In this document: piece by piece, positions 22,812 to 34,678 of the stretch | Numbering within the stretch: position 1 is the stretch's first letter | How the letters are laid out: each line of letters starts with the position of its first letter | NCBI RefSeq assembly: GCF_018687715.1 | Contig: NC_056752.1 | Coordinates: forward strand, 51,864,653 to 51,928,652 | Direction of reading: 5' to 3' | Origin: Carya illinoinensis | Lineage: Eukaryota > Streptophyta > Magnoliopsida > Fagales > Juglandaceae | DNA: 64,000 nucleotides | Notes under the pieces: generated by a model | The model's input: the letters and a program-made list of their open reading frames with translations, nothing else | Told to the model about the DNA's origin: nothing | The model's database searches: none | Position numbers and translations under genes: made by a program

Positions 22812-23214
22812 ATGGCACATCGCCCTGCATGTTGCAACAAACAAAAAGTGAAGAAAGGGCTATGGTCACCAGAGGAGGATGAGAAACTCATCAAGTACAT
22901 TTCGACCAATGGCCATGGTAGTTGGAGCTCAGTTCCTAGACTTGCCGGTAACTTTTCTTTGATGATGATAATCTAACCTGCACCACTTCTCATAGGTTCC
23001 CCGTATTTTGCCTTTTTTAGATCTTTTCTTCTTTTCCTCATGGTAAGTAAGAGAATTTGGGAAAATATATTTCTAGAAATTTTTTTTTTTCTTCCTTTGG
23101 AGTTGCGTTTGCCTGCAAACCTTATATATTCGTTAATGGCAAAAGCTTATAGATTTAGTGTTTAAATATATATTCAAAGTCTATCTCTTACGTGTGGGTA
23201 AGTCTTAACACCGT

Positions 23215-23270
<56 letters not shown>

Positions 23271-25187
23271 ATAATCAAACATTCATTTATAATAAAACCA
23301 ATCAATACAAGCTGTTCTTTTCCATCCACAAAGCAGCTTGAGCAACAAACATAGCTGCATCAACCCACCACATATCTATATTATCAACATTCCTAGCATA
23401 ACTTGCTAATCAATGAACTCATTCCCCATGCGACACACATGCTGAATTTCAACTTCAATAAAATAAATTAAATAATGTAGCAGGCTCTTAGCCTCCTTAA
23501 TGAAATTTCTATCCGCTGAAAAAGATTCTTACTCCTCTTGCATCTCTTCATTAACAAATAATCACTTTCAATAATAATTTTAGAGAAACCCAAAAGGACA
23601 CAAAGCTGTAAGCCCCTTAATGAAGCCAAACTTACTAGCGGCCATCACCAAACCTCCATTATCATCTCTAAGCACAACAACCACACCAGCTTTATGCATA
23701 TAAAAAAAAAAAAAATAGCCCCATCAACATTAATCAGTTTTAAGAAACCTACTTGTGGTGGTTTCCAGCACGATTGATATGCAAAAATTGCATATCAATT
23801 GTATTATATTTAATTGATGTAAAGTGCAGTCATTGAAACCGAAATCTTTCTTTTTTGAGTACTTGTGGAACTTTTAAACTTGCAGTACTACATGATTACC
23901 GCAACATGACTTGTAATGGAATTCATATAATTATAAAAAAAATTATAATACTTACTTATTATTATGAAATTCACTTCCTTGCAGTGTTAAGTGCATAAAA
24001 AAAATTACAAATAGATTTATACTTTTTTTTTCTTTCTGTTTTTCATGATGCAGGCCTAGAGAGATGTGGAAAGAGCTGCAGACTCAGATGGCTAAATTAT
24101 CTCCGACCAGACTTGAAACGTGGGAGGTTCTCTCCCCGAGAAGAAGCTCTAGTCATTGAACTCCATAGCATTCTTGGTAACAGGTAGGTTTTCTTCTCCT
24201 TCATATTCTTATTATATATATAAACTTCTTCCCCTAAACTTCTTCAAATAATATTTTTTAGCCCATGCATCACCATCACCCTCGCCAAGGTAATTTTGAT
24301 CAGTTCCTCAAGCAAGCTGGAAATTATATATATATTTTTTGTACAGGTGGTCTCGGATAGCCAAGCACCTACCTGGAAGAACAGATAATGAGGTGAAGAA
24401 TTTTTGGAACTCAACTATAAGCAAGAAGCTCCTTTACCATGATGCTGTTCCTGCTTTTGCAACCTTTCCTCTTATCGACTATCCTAGTGGTTTAGAGGAA
24501 AATGAAAACCCTAATTTGATCCTAAGCTCTCAACCAGGCCAGCTACTCCAGCTTCCCCCTCCAATCACAGTGCTGCAAGTCCTGGATCATGGCGATGAAA
24601 GGTCAGGACAAAGCAATTATAGTCCCACAGCTTGGTTTCATTTTCAACCTCCAATCCCGCCACAATCAGATTCATCTTCTTCGTGTGAAACTTGGTCTGT
24701 GGGGTACAACGATCAACCCAATCATCAACTTGATCCCAACGAACAAGACCATCTGAATCTTATTTCTCCTGATGTCGTTCCTTATTTAGCAAGATTTCCT
24801 GCTACTGATTATCCTAGCGGTTCAGAGGATACTGGTTTAAATGCGAGCCCTAATTTGTTCCTAAACTCTCAACAAGACCGCCTACATCTCGCCTCTCAAA
24901 TCACGATGGCACAAGCTTTAGATCATGGTGATTATAGATTAGGACTGAACAATTGTTGTCCAACTGCGGTTCATTTCCCACTTGCAGTCTCAGCATTATC
25001 AGACTCTTCTTACAAAACTTGGTCACTGGGGTTTGAAAATTTCTGCAAAGGAGCAACTCCACATGAGGGTAGTGGCCTTATCAACAATCCAAGTATCCCA
25101 GAACCTCCGAATTATAAGACTAACGCAAGATTGGAATGCCACGAAATGCCGGAACTCTTTGAGGTCGTTAACGGTAGTATTAATTAA
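22812..25187 (+). CDS. R2R3-MYB transcription factor, MYB26-like gene 1
   Basis: Exons 22812-22947, 24054-24183 and 24347-25187 join to 368 residues. The splice phases and the 130-nt second exon are those of most plant R2R3-MYBs. R2 tryptophans are W18, W38 and W58. R3 has F71, W90 and W109. The [20 protein letters not shown] start and [18 protein letters not shown] helix match the MYB26/MYB67 group best, with MYB61/86 close. AtMYB26 drives secondary wall thickening in the anther endothecium, so a role in wall thickening is the best guess. Oddities: one extra residue near the N-terminus (MAHRPACC), LER and RWLNYL where the family usually has LQR and RWINYL, a roughly 1.1-kb first intron filled with foreign DNA, and a duplicated C-terminal module (residues 121-230 and 231 onward). 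No stop or frameshift was seen. Confidence 0.9.
23218..23268. repeat. (TA)n microsatellite in MYB gene 1 intron 1
   Basis: About 25 uninterrupted TA units lie just beyond the 3' end of the RNase H-like relic. Its location suggests it marks the edge of an insertion. Confidence 0.95.
23302..23768 (-). pseudogene. RNase H-like (RVT_3 type) relic inside MYB intron 1
   Basis: The minus strand begins [10 protein letters not shown], then [47 protein letters not shown] and finally [23 protein letters not shown], ending at a stop at 23304-23302. This is the order of blocks in the RNase H-like domain of plant non-LTR-type proteins of the At1g65750 kind. At least three frame changes and an in-frame stop break it, and part of the middle is missing. 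It is the C-terminal end of such a gene, inserted antisense to the MYB. Confidence 0.75.
24441..25040 (+). repeat. Internal duplication in the MYB gene 1 C-terminal region
   Basis: Two modules start at residues D121 and D231, 110 residues apart. Shared landmarks in order: FP..DYPSG, NPNL.L.SQ, a Q/L-rich patch, LDHGD, a proline/serine run and TWS.G. MYB gene 2 has one such module, so gene 1 gained a copy. Divergence between the modules shows that the event is not recent. Confidence 0.8.
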
Positions 25188-25764
25188 TTAATTAATGCTG
25201 GTAGCTAGCATGCGCATGCCCGCTGACCTGCAGCTAGATATATGATCACCCTCAATCCATACATGTTCTCCAGTACTTGGGTCTTAATTAATTTCCTCGT
25301 TTATTCACAAGTTCCAGCCATTCCATATATCATAACACCATCGTTATCATCTGCATCATTGAAATATTATCATCGTTGAGGTACGCCATCATCAAAGTTT
25401 CAAAATTTTGTCTCTAGCCCTGGACAAACTAGTGCTAGTACTACTTCATCGCTATAGTCATATGTGAAGTGGGGCCGCGTATTTGCCGATATGTATGCAA
25501 GGGAAAGTGGCCGTGTACGGGAACCCCTGAAGTACTGTCGTCACTGGTTGATCAAGCTTTATATATAATTATTGACTTTGTACTAATGGTGGTCACCAGT
25601 TGCATGAATATTATGTTTTTCGTTTTTCTGACACCTTTGTTAACCTACATGCATGCCCTTTTTATTTCCCGCGAATATATACTCTCATTTTTGCATAACA
25701 ATTAGTTTATATATACGTACAAGTGAATTTGACCGGGATGGTATATTTAATTATTCTCTATTTT

Positions 25765-25948
25765 CTTCTTTATATTATAATGAAAGTATTTCATCTCATC
25801 TCATTATTATAATTTTTCTAAATTTTCATATAAAATATAATAAACAATTCAATTTTATCAAATATCAAAATAAAAATAATATTTTGATAATATTTTATTT
25901 AACTTTCATCTAAAATTATTCTATTTAATCTCACTATACAAACTACAC
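25765..25948. mobile_element. Tourist-like MITE, family M1
   Basis: It carries tttcatctcatctcattattataattttt, an AT core, and actttcatctaaaattattct, with an outer end acaaactacacc followed by tta. It is the reverse-oriented relative of 51873-52074 and 61387-61559. The left end is worn. Confidence 0.55.
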
Positions 25949-26184
25949 CTTATAATACAAATTATAGAATGACTTCACTAAGATCAGATTCTTTTCATGA
26001 GCGCTAAACGATCATCACGCATATATAGCTGTAGTCCGATCCTTTTCGATCTTGATCAAACGACGCGCAGTACACATACTTAATTACTACAGTTGTTATA
26101 ACCAAGTACGTACGTACCTTTTCTTCTTCTCATGAAAATAAACAAAGCAATAATTTTAATCATATATATATATATATATATAGA

Positions 26185-26390
26185 GTAATTCTACGCACAA
26201 TCGTAAAACATGTAAATAGGACGTAATTATTTTTAAAAAGAATGAAATTTATTATTAAAAAATTAATTTTTTTTATGTGAATATCATATTTTATTTACTT
26301 TTATTTCAAAATAATTATATAATAATTATAAAATTCATGATTAGAAATATATTTTTTCAGAATAATATAATGCGGAGGATCCAATAATGT
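26185..26390. repeat. MITE-like repeat, family M2
   Basis: Blocks gtaattctacgcacaatcgtaaaa, aaaaaattaattttttt and gaatatcatattttatttac recur in other M2 copies. Borders are approximate and no target duplication was found. Confidence 0.35.
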
Positions 26391-27149
26391 TATTAATTTC
26401 AGGCCTGACATATTGCAGTTACTTGATAGGCCAGTCATGTCTTGTGTGTGCAACCCACCATGCATAGGCCCAAATCCTAAGCTTCAAAGTTCAACTACCA
26501 AAAAGGCGAGCCCATAGATAAATATATATATAACAATTCTATTTATTATCTCCATGCATTATATTTATTTTTATTTTTCTTACAATAAATATATGGTGTA
26601 TAGATAATAAGTATATAATTTAATTAATTTAACAAGAATAAAATAATAAAAATAAAAAATAATTTTAAAATATATAAAATATATACCGTGAAAATTATAA
26701 ATAGTATCACTTATATATATATATATATATATATGGTGAGATGACAACATGCAGTACTCATGAATATAAATACGAGGTTGATCTGATGCATCACCTTACC
26801 AACTTTTCAGAATTAATAATGTGAGAATCTGAGATACGTGTTTAGAATAAGGTATAAATTTCATGCAATGTATTTGAAAAATAAATAAATTCATTAAAAA
26901 AAAAGTTGGCCATTTGTTTTTCAAACGACAGCTTGCTCATATGTTATACAAGATCTGCAGAAATCATTTTTTAATATTCAGCTACACGATGATATATATA
27001 CACGTAAGTTATACTATTTAGAGAAATGTTACTCATCGTGTTTTTAATTATCATAATTTTATCCTTAACTTATCATAAGAATTATTTGTTATTTTTCACT
27101 CTAATCATTTTATACAACAAAAGGACATATATATATTGAAACAAAAATT

Positions 27150-27278
27150 CTCTATAAATAATTCAACTTTTTTAAATTTGAAAATAAAAATAATATTAAA
27201 AAATTATATTCTAATAATATATTTTATTTAACTTTTATCCCATATTATCTCATTTTATCTATGTAACCAAACGAGCCC
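27150..27278. mobile_element. Tourist-like MITE, family M1, truncated
   Basis: The right end ctatgtaaccaaacgagccc is followed by tta, the PIF/Harbinger target. Inside are ttatcccatattatctcatttt and an AT-rich core. The left end is not recognisable. Confidence 0.5.
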
Positions 27279-27385
27279 TTAAGTCTACTTACACTTTTAT
27301 TCAACTTTTATCCCATCTCATCATCGATCAGTAATTTCTTGGGTAGGTGATCTAGCAGCTCTCTATATTTTAATATGAATGGGAT

Positions 27386-28087
27386 CAATGGTGGAACCAC
27401 ATTGTCCTTAGAGGGGGCCATGGCCCTCCCAAAACTTTATGAAAATATAAATTACTTTCCTACATTTTATACATAATTTTATAAATATAGAAAATGGTCA
27501 TTCCAAAAAATTTTATAATTTCCATATGATCTTTAAAATTTTTTAAAATTTTAATATACCTAGAAATGTCTCTCTCCAATTTTTTATATAGTCCCAAATT
27601 TTTATTTTATTTGTATAGATTATCTATTTTCAAGGATGTGGCTTCTCAAATATTAAAATTAAAACTAAGTTTAGGTGAAATAATAAGCTTATTAATATGG
27701 ATCTTAAAATATTTTGTTATATAATATTGGGTTTCTTAATATGGAATCTAAAGTGAAAATAAAAGAAAGATTATTTAAGATCGATGATTTATAAGAAAAA
27801 TAGTTTGTAGTTATATTTTTATGAATTTTTAATCTCTTTTTAATTTACATAAGAGAAATAATATTTGCAATCCTAGGATGTGCAAGTCTCATCCACTTCT
27901 TTTGAAAAAAAATAAATAAATCTAGAACTTAGATGAAAAAAAAATAATGGTGGACTCCATTTTTTTTTCAAATAAAGTGCGTAGAGCTTGCATACTCTAA
28001 GACTGTATTTAACATTACTCTTTATATAAATGTGTCATACAGTACAAAAGGTGGCCTCTCTCGGTACAATTGCTAGTTCCGCCACTA
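27386..28087. mobile_element. Non-autonomous hAT-like element, 702 bp
   Basis: Ends CAATGGTGGAACCA and, inverted, TAGTGGCGGAACTA match at most positions. An 8-bp target duplication aatgggat/aatgagat (27378-27385 and 28088-28095) matches at seven of eight. It encodes nothing. The interior holds what looks like a nested M2 repeat at 27848-28020. Confidence 0.75.
27848..28020. repeat. M2-type repeat nested in the hAT-like element
   Basis: The order atttgcaatcctaggatgtgc, ataaataaatctagaacttaga, atttttttttcaaataaagtgc and cttgcatactctaagactg follows the M2 layout. Nesting inside the hAT-like element makes it the younger insertion. Confidence 0.4.
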
Positions 28088-28107
28088 AATGAGATGACAA
28101 TATATAT

Positions 28108-28268
28108 TATATAAGTAATGTTATATACAATTATAGAGCGTGTAATTTTTGTGTAATCATTTTTGAAAAATTAATTTTTTATATAGTATTGATATTTACT
28201 CACTTTTTTTTAAAAGATTACATGGCACTTGTATAATTTACGACTGTAAATATTATTTCACATGTTAT
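28108..28268. repeat. MITE-like repeat, family M2
   Basis: Blocks ttatatacaattatagagcg, gtgtaatcatttttgaaaaa and acttgtataatttacgactg follow the M2 order. It sits just outside the hAT-like element. Borders are approximate. Confidence 0.4.
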
Positions 28269-28269
28269 A

Positions 28270-29187
28270 TATACTATTTAATACCCTAATCTCGGTCCTT
28301 TTTCGAACGTCCATCACTTTTCCACGATAATATTTTTATTTGTATATATATATATTATTTATTTATGATTTCTTCTCAAGTAGTGATACGTACTCTTGAT
28401 TTGCCGATCTCTACTAACGCTGTTATAGAGCTGAATCCTCGAAATATTCCGTTGGGAACAGGTTTGTTGCTTGAGTTCAATTGAGCAAAGTGACAATAAT
28501 TTTGGTTCTGTATCGTACCGACTGACACAAACCCCTCAACAACCTCTCGACCCTAAGGATCGAGATGGTCGATTTTTGGGTCACTTCAATCTAACTCAAA
28601 CAATTGTCGTTTTTTACTTCCTTAATTCACTCAGCATGCAATAATATTATTGGCTCACTATCACCGTAAATCATGCGCTGCAACAGTATTAAAAAATAAT
28701 ATTTTAATAATATTTATTTAATTTTTAATTTTGATTTCATCTCATACCCCTATCTACCAGTCATGTGCATCATTACACGCCCAATAAACAATTGAAGGTA
28801 TGATAGGGACACATCGTGGAAACCCTACTGTATTTAATATTATTTTTATACCAGTTTTACCTCACGTACACATCGTTATTTTTTCTCCAAGTTGTGCCAT
28901 GCAATTGGGATAAATTAGCTAGGGTGGTACGTAGACAATGTTCATTTTTGGACATGAAATACTAGCGGCTGATTGATCAACGTGGTAGCGGCCTACAACA
29001 TTTACTATCATTATTGTAATAACTATATGACAATATTCAGGAACTCATATCGATGTACATATAATGACAAGTTCGTTCATTTTTCTATTCAAGTACAATA
29101 CATAGACCCTATTGCATTTAATATTGAGACCCACATTACCCACATAACAGTATTGATATTTCATTAATGAACTATTTTTGATACATG
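28270..29187. other. Intergenic, no gene seen
   Basis: AT-rich DNA with a short truncated M1-like patch near 28690-28765. ORFs here are short and without recognisable motifs. Confidence 0.5.
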
Positions 29188-29192
29188 ACTGG

Positions 29193-29472
29193 TATTAACC
29201 TTACTGATCATGCCACAGATTCCAGCTCATCCTCATAGCAGACACACGGTGTCACACAGCACAATTCTTCTTTTCTATTCTTTCCTTTTATAGAATGTAC
29301 TGAAGGAATATTTGTTTGTTACTCTCTGCTGTAGGTGCAGTTATTCTCTGCTGTATATTGTTAGGCTCTTCTTTGTCTTATTCACTGTAAAGTTCTTTAT
29401 ATATACCTCTGTATTGCTCATTAGATAATTAACGAAACAGTATTCTTCTTCTCAGTCTCATTACCTCTAATA
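29193..29472 (+). repeat. 5' LTR, Copia 1
   Basis: 280 bp, beginning TATTAACCTTACTG and ending TTACCTCTAATA. It contains a tttatatata stretch near 29395, a likely TATA box for genomic RNA. Confidence 0.92.
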
Positions 29473-29510
29473 TGGTATCTAGAGCCATTTGACAGACTGT
29501 CCACAGATCC

Positions 29511-32500
29511 ATGGCTGCGTCCTCTTCTTCACCCAACCCTCCCTCTCCCTCTTTTTCTCATCTTATTTCTACCAAGTTAACCACATAAAACTATCTCCTA
29601 TGGAAGGTTCAAACCTCTGCCTATCTACGAGGCCAGGACTTATACACCTTTGTCGATGGCACCTCTCCCTCACCCTTTAAGTTTCTCATCGAAGCTGACT
29701 CCGCACCCAAAGCCAACCCTGCCTATCTCTCCTGGCAACGCACTGACCAATTGGTTCTCAGCATTCTTTTCTCCTCTCTGTCTGAGTCTATTCTCAGCCA
29801 TGTACTTTCCTCAACTTCAGCTTATGACCTCTGGAACAAACTTGCCTCAATGTTCTCCTCCCATAATCAAGCTAAGGAGTTTCAGGTGCGGTTTCAACTC
29901 ACCAATCTCTCCCGTGGAGAACAAACCATCTCTGAATATTTTGGCAAGGTGCGTCTACTTGCTGATTGTTTAGCTGCTACTGGAAGCCATCTGTCTGATA
30001 AAGAACTTGTTACCTACCTGTTAAATGGGTTAGGCCCTTCGTATGAGTTTTTTGTCACATCTATTACTACGAGATCTGACCCTCTTACCTCTCATGACTT
30101 ATATCAAATGCTCCTCATCCATGAGAACTGTATTTCTCACAATGCCAAATCTCTCATTTCTTCTGGAGATATTTCTGCAAATTACAGCTCTAGTGCTCCA
30201 CGTGATCAAAGGGGTCGTGGCCTTTCTCGTGGTAATCGAAATGGTCGTAGCAGAGGACGCCATCATAACAATGGTCGTGGACGTGTTTCCTTCACCAACA
30301 CTGCTCCTCAATACAACTCAACACGTCCTACCTGTCAAGTATGCAACCGGGTTGGTCACATTGCTCTTCAATGCAGGAATCGGTTCAACAATGCTTTTCA
30401 GTATGAAGCTCCCTCAACTTTCTCAGCCAACTACACGGCCAACTTCCCACCTCAGAATAGCTCTCCTGACACCTTGTGGTACCCAGACTCAGGCGCTACT
30501 CATCACATTACCAATGACATGAGCAACTTGAACTTGTCCTCAGTACCGTACAATGGTGATGAAACTATTCGCATAGGAGATGGTAATGATCTCTCTATCA
30601 ATGCTCACGGTGATTCATCTCTACCCACAACTTCTTCCTCCTTTCTTCTTCGAAATTTACTACATGTTCCTCTAATCACTAAGAACCTTGTCTCTGTCCT
30701 CAAATTCTGTGTTGATAACTGCTGCTTCTTTGAATTTCACTCTTCTCATTTCTCTGTCAAGGACTCTCGGAGCAGGAAAATCCTCCTCACCGGACCAACC
30801 CATAACGGTCTTTATGTGTTCCCATCTCCAGCATCTTCTCCCTCTGCTAATGTTGGTGAACGCACTTCTCTTGCCCAGTGGCATCGAAGGATGGGTCATC
30901 CATCTTTAGCTCAAGTCTCCTCCATTCTGCGCTCAAAGTCCCTGCCAACTTCTCCCACCGATGCTGTTTTTCAATGCCCTGAATGTCCTCTTGCCAAAGC
31001 TTGTCAACTTCCCTTTCAATCCAGTCGGGCCTCTTCTACTGGGCCTTTAAATTTAGTGTACTCAGATTTATGGGGCCCTGCCCCTTATGTTTCTAGAATG
31101 GGCTTTAAATATTACATCTCTTTTGTTGATCATTTTACACGTTTTACATGGATTTTTCCTCTCAAACTCAAATCTGAGGCTCTTAATATTTTCTCTATTT
31201 TTTTACCTCTTGTTGAACGCATGTTTAACACCAAGTTAATAACACTGCAAACCGATGGAGGTAGTGAATTTAAACCCATCACCTCCATGTGCCAAAAACT
31301 TGGAATTAAGCATCGTCTTTCTTGCCCACACACCCATCAACAAAATGGGCTTGTTGAAAGAAAACATCGCCATATTGTGGAAACTGGGCTTGCACTCCTG
31401 GCCCACGCATCTCTACCATTTACTTTTTGGGCCGATGCTTTTGAAACCGCAGTATATCTTATTAATCTTCTACCCTCTCCTACCCTTAACAACCAATCAC
31501 CTTATTTCATGGTCCATAAAAAAGACTCTGACTACAAATTCCTAAAGGTGTTTGGCTGTGAATGCTGGCCCAACCTACGCCCATACTTACCAAACAAGCT
31601 CAACTTTAGATCAACCTCATGCTTGTTCTTAGGATATAGCAGTACCCACAAAGGGTACAAGTGCCTTGATCTACATACAAACCGACTCTACATCTCACGA
31701 GATGTCCGGTTTCATGAAACATCATTTCCCCACAAAAATTTATCACAACCCACGTCCAACATTCCTACACCCACCACCCAAATTTCCTTACCTCTCTTCC
31801 AGACATCCATTTTAGGCCCAATACCGAATTCTTCAAACCCTGGCCCAATTCCCTCTACACCATCTTCCTCTTCTTTACTTGGCCCTATCTCCTCTCAACC
31901 CATCAATCCTTCTATCTTACCCAGTCCGAGACTACCCTCATCTTCAACCTCTGATAACACTCTTTCACCCACTTCCAATCTCCCTGTTGTTCCCCTAAAT
32001 CATGGCCCTTCCACCACTACCTTGGTTCCTCCACGTTCTCCCATCATAACTCGTTCCTCCACCAACTCTCTCCGACCACGGATTGCAACTGATGGTACCA
32101 TTCCCTATCCTTCTCGAAATTGTTTTCTCACCACTGCTACTGTACCTGATGACCCTTCAAGTTACTCTACAGCTTCTAAGTTCTCGGTTTGGCGTGAAGC
32201 CATGGCTCAAGAGTACACTGCTCTCATGCAAAACCGTACATGGAGTCTTGTTCCCCCTGTCAATATCTCTAACGTGCTTGGCTGCAGGTGGGTTTACAAA
32301 ACCAAAACCAATGCTGATGGCTCATTTGAGAGGAGAAAGGCGCGGTTAGTAGCAAAAGGTTTTCATCAACTCTCTGGGATTGACTACAATGAGACCTTCA
32401 GCCCCGTGATCAAGCCAACCACTGTACATCTAATATTGTCCATTGCTGTTACCCGAAAATGGCCCCTGCACCAATTGGACATCCACAATGCATTTTTGCA

Positions 32501-33740
32501 CGGCACCCTCACTGATGAAGTCTATATGCAACAACCCCAAGGTTTCATAGACCCAGTTCATCCCAACCACGTATGCAAGCTTCATAAGGCTCTGTATGGC
32601 CTCAAACAGGCCCCACGATCCTGGTTTGCTGCACTTACTTCCTGGCTTCTTCATTATGGTTTTACTGCATCTAAAGCTGACCCGTCATTGTTCATCTTGC
32701 ATCATGATCACACTACCATTTTTCTGTTGATCTACGTCGATGATTTAGTTATCACTGCCTCTTGTGCTTCTGCCATAACTAATCTCATTTGTGATCTAGG
32801 AAAGGCCTTTCCAGTAAAAGACCTTGGCAGCTTGTCTTTCTTTCTTGGTGTTGAAGTTGTCCACACTAAGCAAGGACTTATACTAACACAGCGCAAGTAT
32901 ATCAAAAATCTTCTCAATCGGAGTAACATGCTTCATGCAAAACCCATGACATCTCCTATGGCTGCCTCTCTCAAATTATCTAAGTTTGATGCCCCTGATT
33001 TTGATGATATCACTTTGTACAGAAGCTTGGTTGGTGGTTTACAATACCTGTCTTTAACTAGACCCGATATAGCCTACTCGGTCAACAAGGTTTGCCAATT
33101 CCTTCATGCTCCAAAAGCAACACATTGGAGTGCTGTCAAGAGAATTTTCCGATATCTTAAAGCCACTATCAATCACGGCCTCCTTTTTGCCCCTCAAACC
33201 AGCTTCACTCTTCAGGCATACTCTGATGCCGACTGGGGAGGATGTCCAGACGATCGTCGATCAACAGGAGGTTACTGCATCTATCTCGGCAAGCATCTAC
33301 TCTCATGGAGCTCAAAAAAACAAAAAACTGTGGCTAGATCCTCAACAGAGGCCGAGTACAAAGCTGTTGCTGCCTCAGCTGCTGAACTTATATGGATACA
33401 AACACTTATCCGAGAGCTTGGTTTGTCTCTCCCTCAATCTCCAATTCTTTGGTGTGACAATCTTGGAGCAACATATCTCTCGGCTAATCCTGTCTATCAC
33501 TCTAAAACCAAACATATGGACATTGATTACCATTTTGTCCGAGATCGTGTAACTGCAAAACAGCTTCGTGTATCATTCATCAGTTCACAAGACCAGATTG
33601 CAGATGGCCTAACTAAGCCCTTGGTTGCTGATAAATTCCTCCACTTCAAGACGACTCTCAATGTGGTTGACACCCCCTTGGATTCGAGGGGGCGTATTAA
33701 CCTTACTGATCATGCCACAGATTCCAGCTCATCCTCATAG
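29511..33740 (+). pseudogene. Copia 1 gag-pol polyprotein with one in-frame stop
   Basis: From ATG 29511 one frame runs 1409 codons, apart from a TAA at 29586-29588 (codon 26), inside the conserved gag stretch just before NYLLW. Domains by residue: gag (about 20-230), CCHC knuckle CQVCNRVGHIALQC (about 275-288), protease WYPDSGATHHIT with Asp326, pre-integrase HRRMGHP, integrase with Asp519, Asp582 and Glu616, a proline/serine-rich linker, reverse transcriptase with YVDD at 1075-1078, and RNase H with SDADW near 1239. The terminal 15 codons lie inside the 3' LTR. The stop should block normal translation; downstream initiation is possible but unproven. All visible catalytic residues are present. 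Confidence 0.92.
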
Positions 33741-33974
33741 CAGACACACGGTGTCACACAGCACAATTCTTCTTTTTTATTCTTTCCTTTTATAGAATGT
33801 ACTGAAGGAATATTTGTTTGTTACTCTCTGTTGTAGGTGCAGTTATTCTCTGCTGTATATTGTTAGGCTCTTCTTTATCTTATTCACTGTAAAGTTCTTT
33901 ATATATACCTCTGTATTGCTCATTATATAATTAACGAAACAGTATTCTTCTTCTCAGTCTCATTACCTCTAATA
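33695..33974 (+). repeat. 3' LTR, Copia 1
   Basis: 280 bp, colinear with the 5' LTR with four substitutions and no indel. It begins eight bases after the start of the purine tract. Confidence 0.92.
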
Positions 33975-33979
33975 ACTGG

Positions 33980-34368
33980 TACGTAGTACTATTGGTGGAC
34001 TTAGACGAATTAGGAACGAAGAAATTAAGAAGTACGTAGTAAGTCATTACCCACTAATTAGAACCTTATCCTTGAGTTGTTTGGTCCTCGCTCGCTGTTG
34101 ACGTAAGCACTAAGCCGGAAATTATGGTACGTACTGATCTCCCCATAAATGCCCATTTGTTGGGAGCGAGCTGGACGGATCAAAGGCAGCTCTTAAATTG
34201 CTGGTTAATTTCCACGGAATTAATAGCAAAACCTGCATTGTCTTTTTCCCCGATGCAAGTTGAACTTGAACTTTATAATATTATATGGTCCTGATCTTAT
34301 AACACTCCAATCAATTAATATATAGACTAAATCAACAGCTTCTTGTTCATCATGATGATCATGTCATC
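33980..34368. other. Spacer between the two Copia elements
   Basis: About 390 bases of unassigned AT-rich DNA. No gene or repeat recognised. Confidence 0.6.
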
Positions 34369-34373
34369 GTACT

Positions 34374-34647
34374 TGTTAAGGACAAAGTTACCCCTGCACC
34401 CACAGTGAGCAACAATACCTCACAGCAGCAGAATTTGAGTTTTATCTCTGCGTAACAAACTCTGCAGAGCATGCACAATGCACTCCTGAATATTGCACTC
34501 ATTTGATTAGCTGTCATTGTACAAACCGATCACTCCTATTTTTGTATTGAGAACATTCTGGATTCTTTGTAGCACAGCCTCTATAAAAGGCAATCATGTA
34601 ATTGCTCCACATGCGGAAAATATAATAAAGAGCTTAGTATTTCAACA
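34374..34647 (+). repeat. 5' LTR, Copia 2
   Basis: 274 bp with a ctataaaagg TATA box at about 34581 and canonical TG..CA ends. Confidence 0.92.
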
Positions 34648-34678
34648 TGGTATCAGAGCCTAAAAGGACTCATCGTCC

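Larger units (their letters stand above)
25188..27377. other. Intergenic AT-rich DNA with MITEs
   Basis: The first 250 bases resemble the 3' flank of MYB gene 2 (cacaag..ccagccattc and cttgggt landmarks) and probably hold the 3' UTR. MITE-like stretches are at 25765-25948, 26185-26390 and 27150-27278. No gene is recognised. Confidence 0.55.
29193..33974 (+). mobile_element. Ty1/Copia LTR retrotransposon 1, nearly complete
   Basis: Two 280-bp LTRs (29193-29472, 33695-33974) differ at four bases by my count. A 5-bp ACTGG target duplication flanks them (29188-29192, 33975-33979). The ends read TATTA..TAATA, not TG..CA. A tRNA-iMet-type primer site (tggtatctagagcc, 29473-29486) follows the 5' LTR, and a gaggggg purine tract (33687-33693) precedes the 3' LTR. 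The interior encodes a full gag-pol in Copia order (integrase before RT), broken by one stop. Insertion is recent. Confidence 0.95.

Noticed and set aside
24339..25187. Independent gene starting MYRWSRIAK
   Set aside because: This is exon 3 of MYB gene 1 read with intron bases; the acceptor at 24346 and the R3 repeat show it.
30043..33552. Overlapping alternate-frame ORFs in Copia 1 (and in Copia 2)
   Set aside because: All known domains lie in the main frame; the others are shadows.
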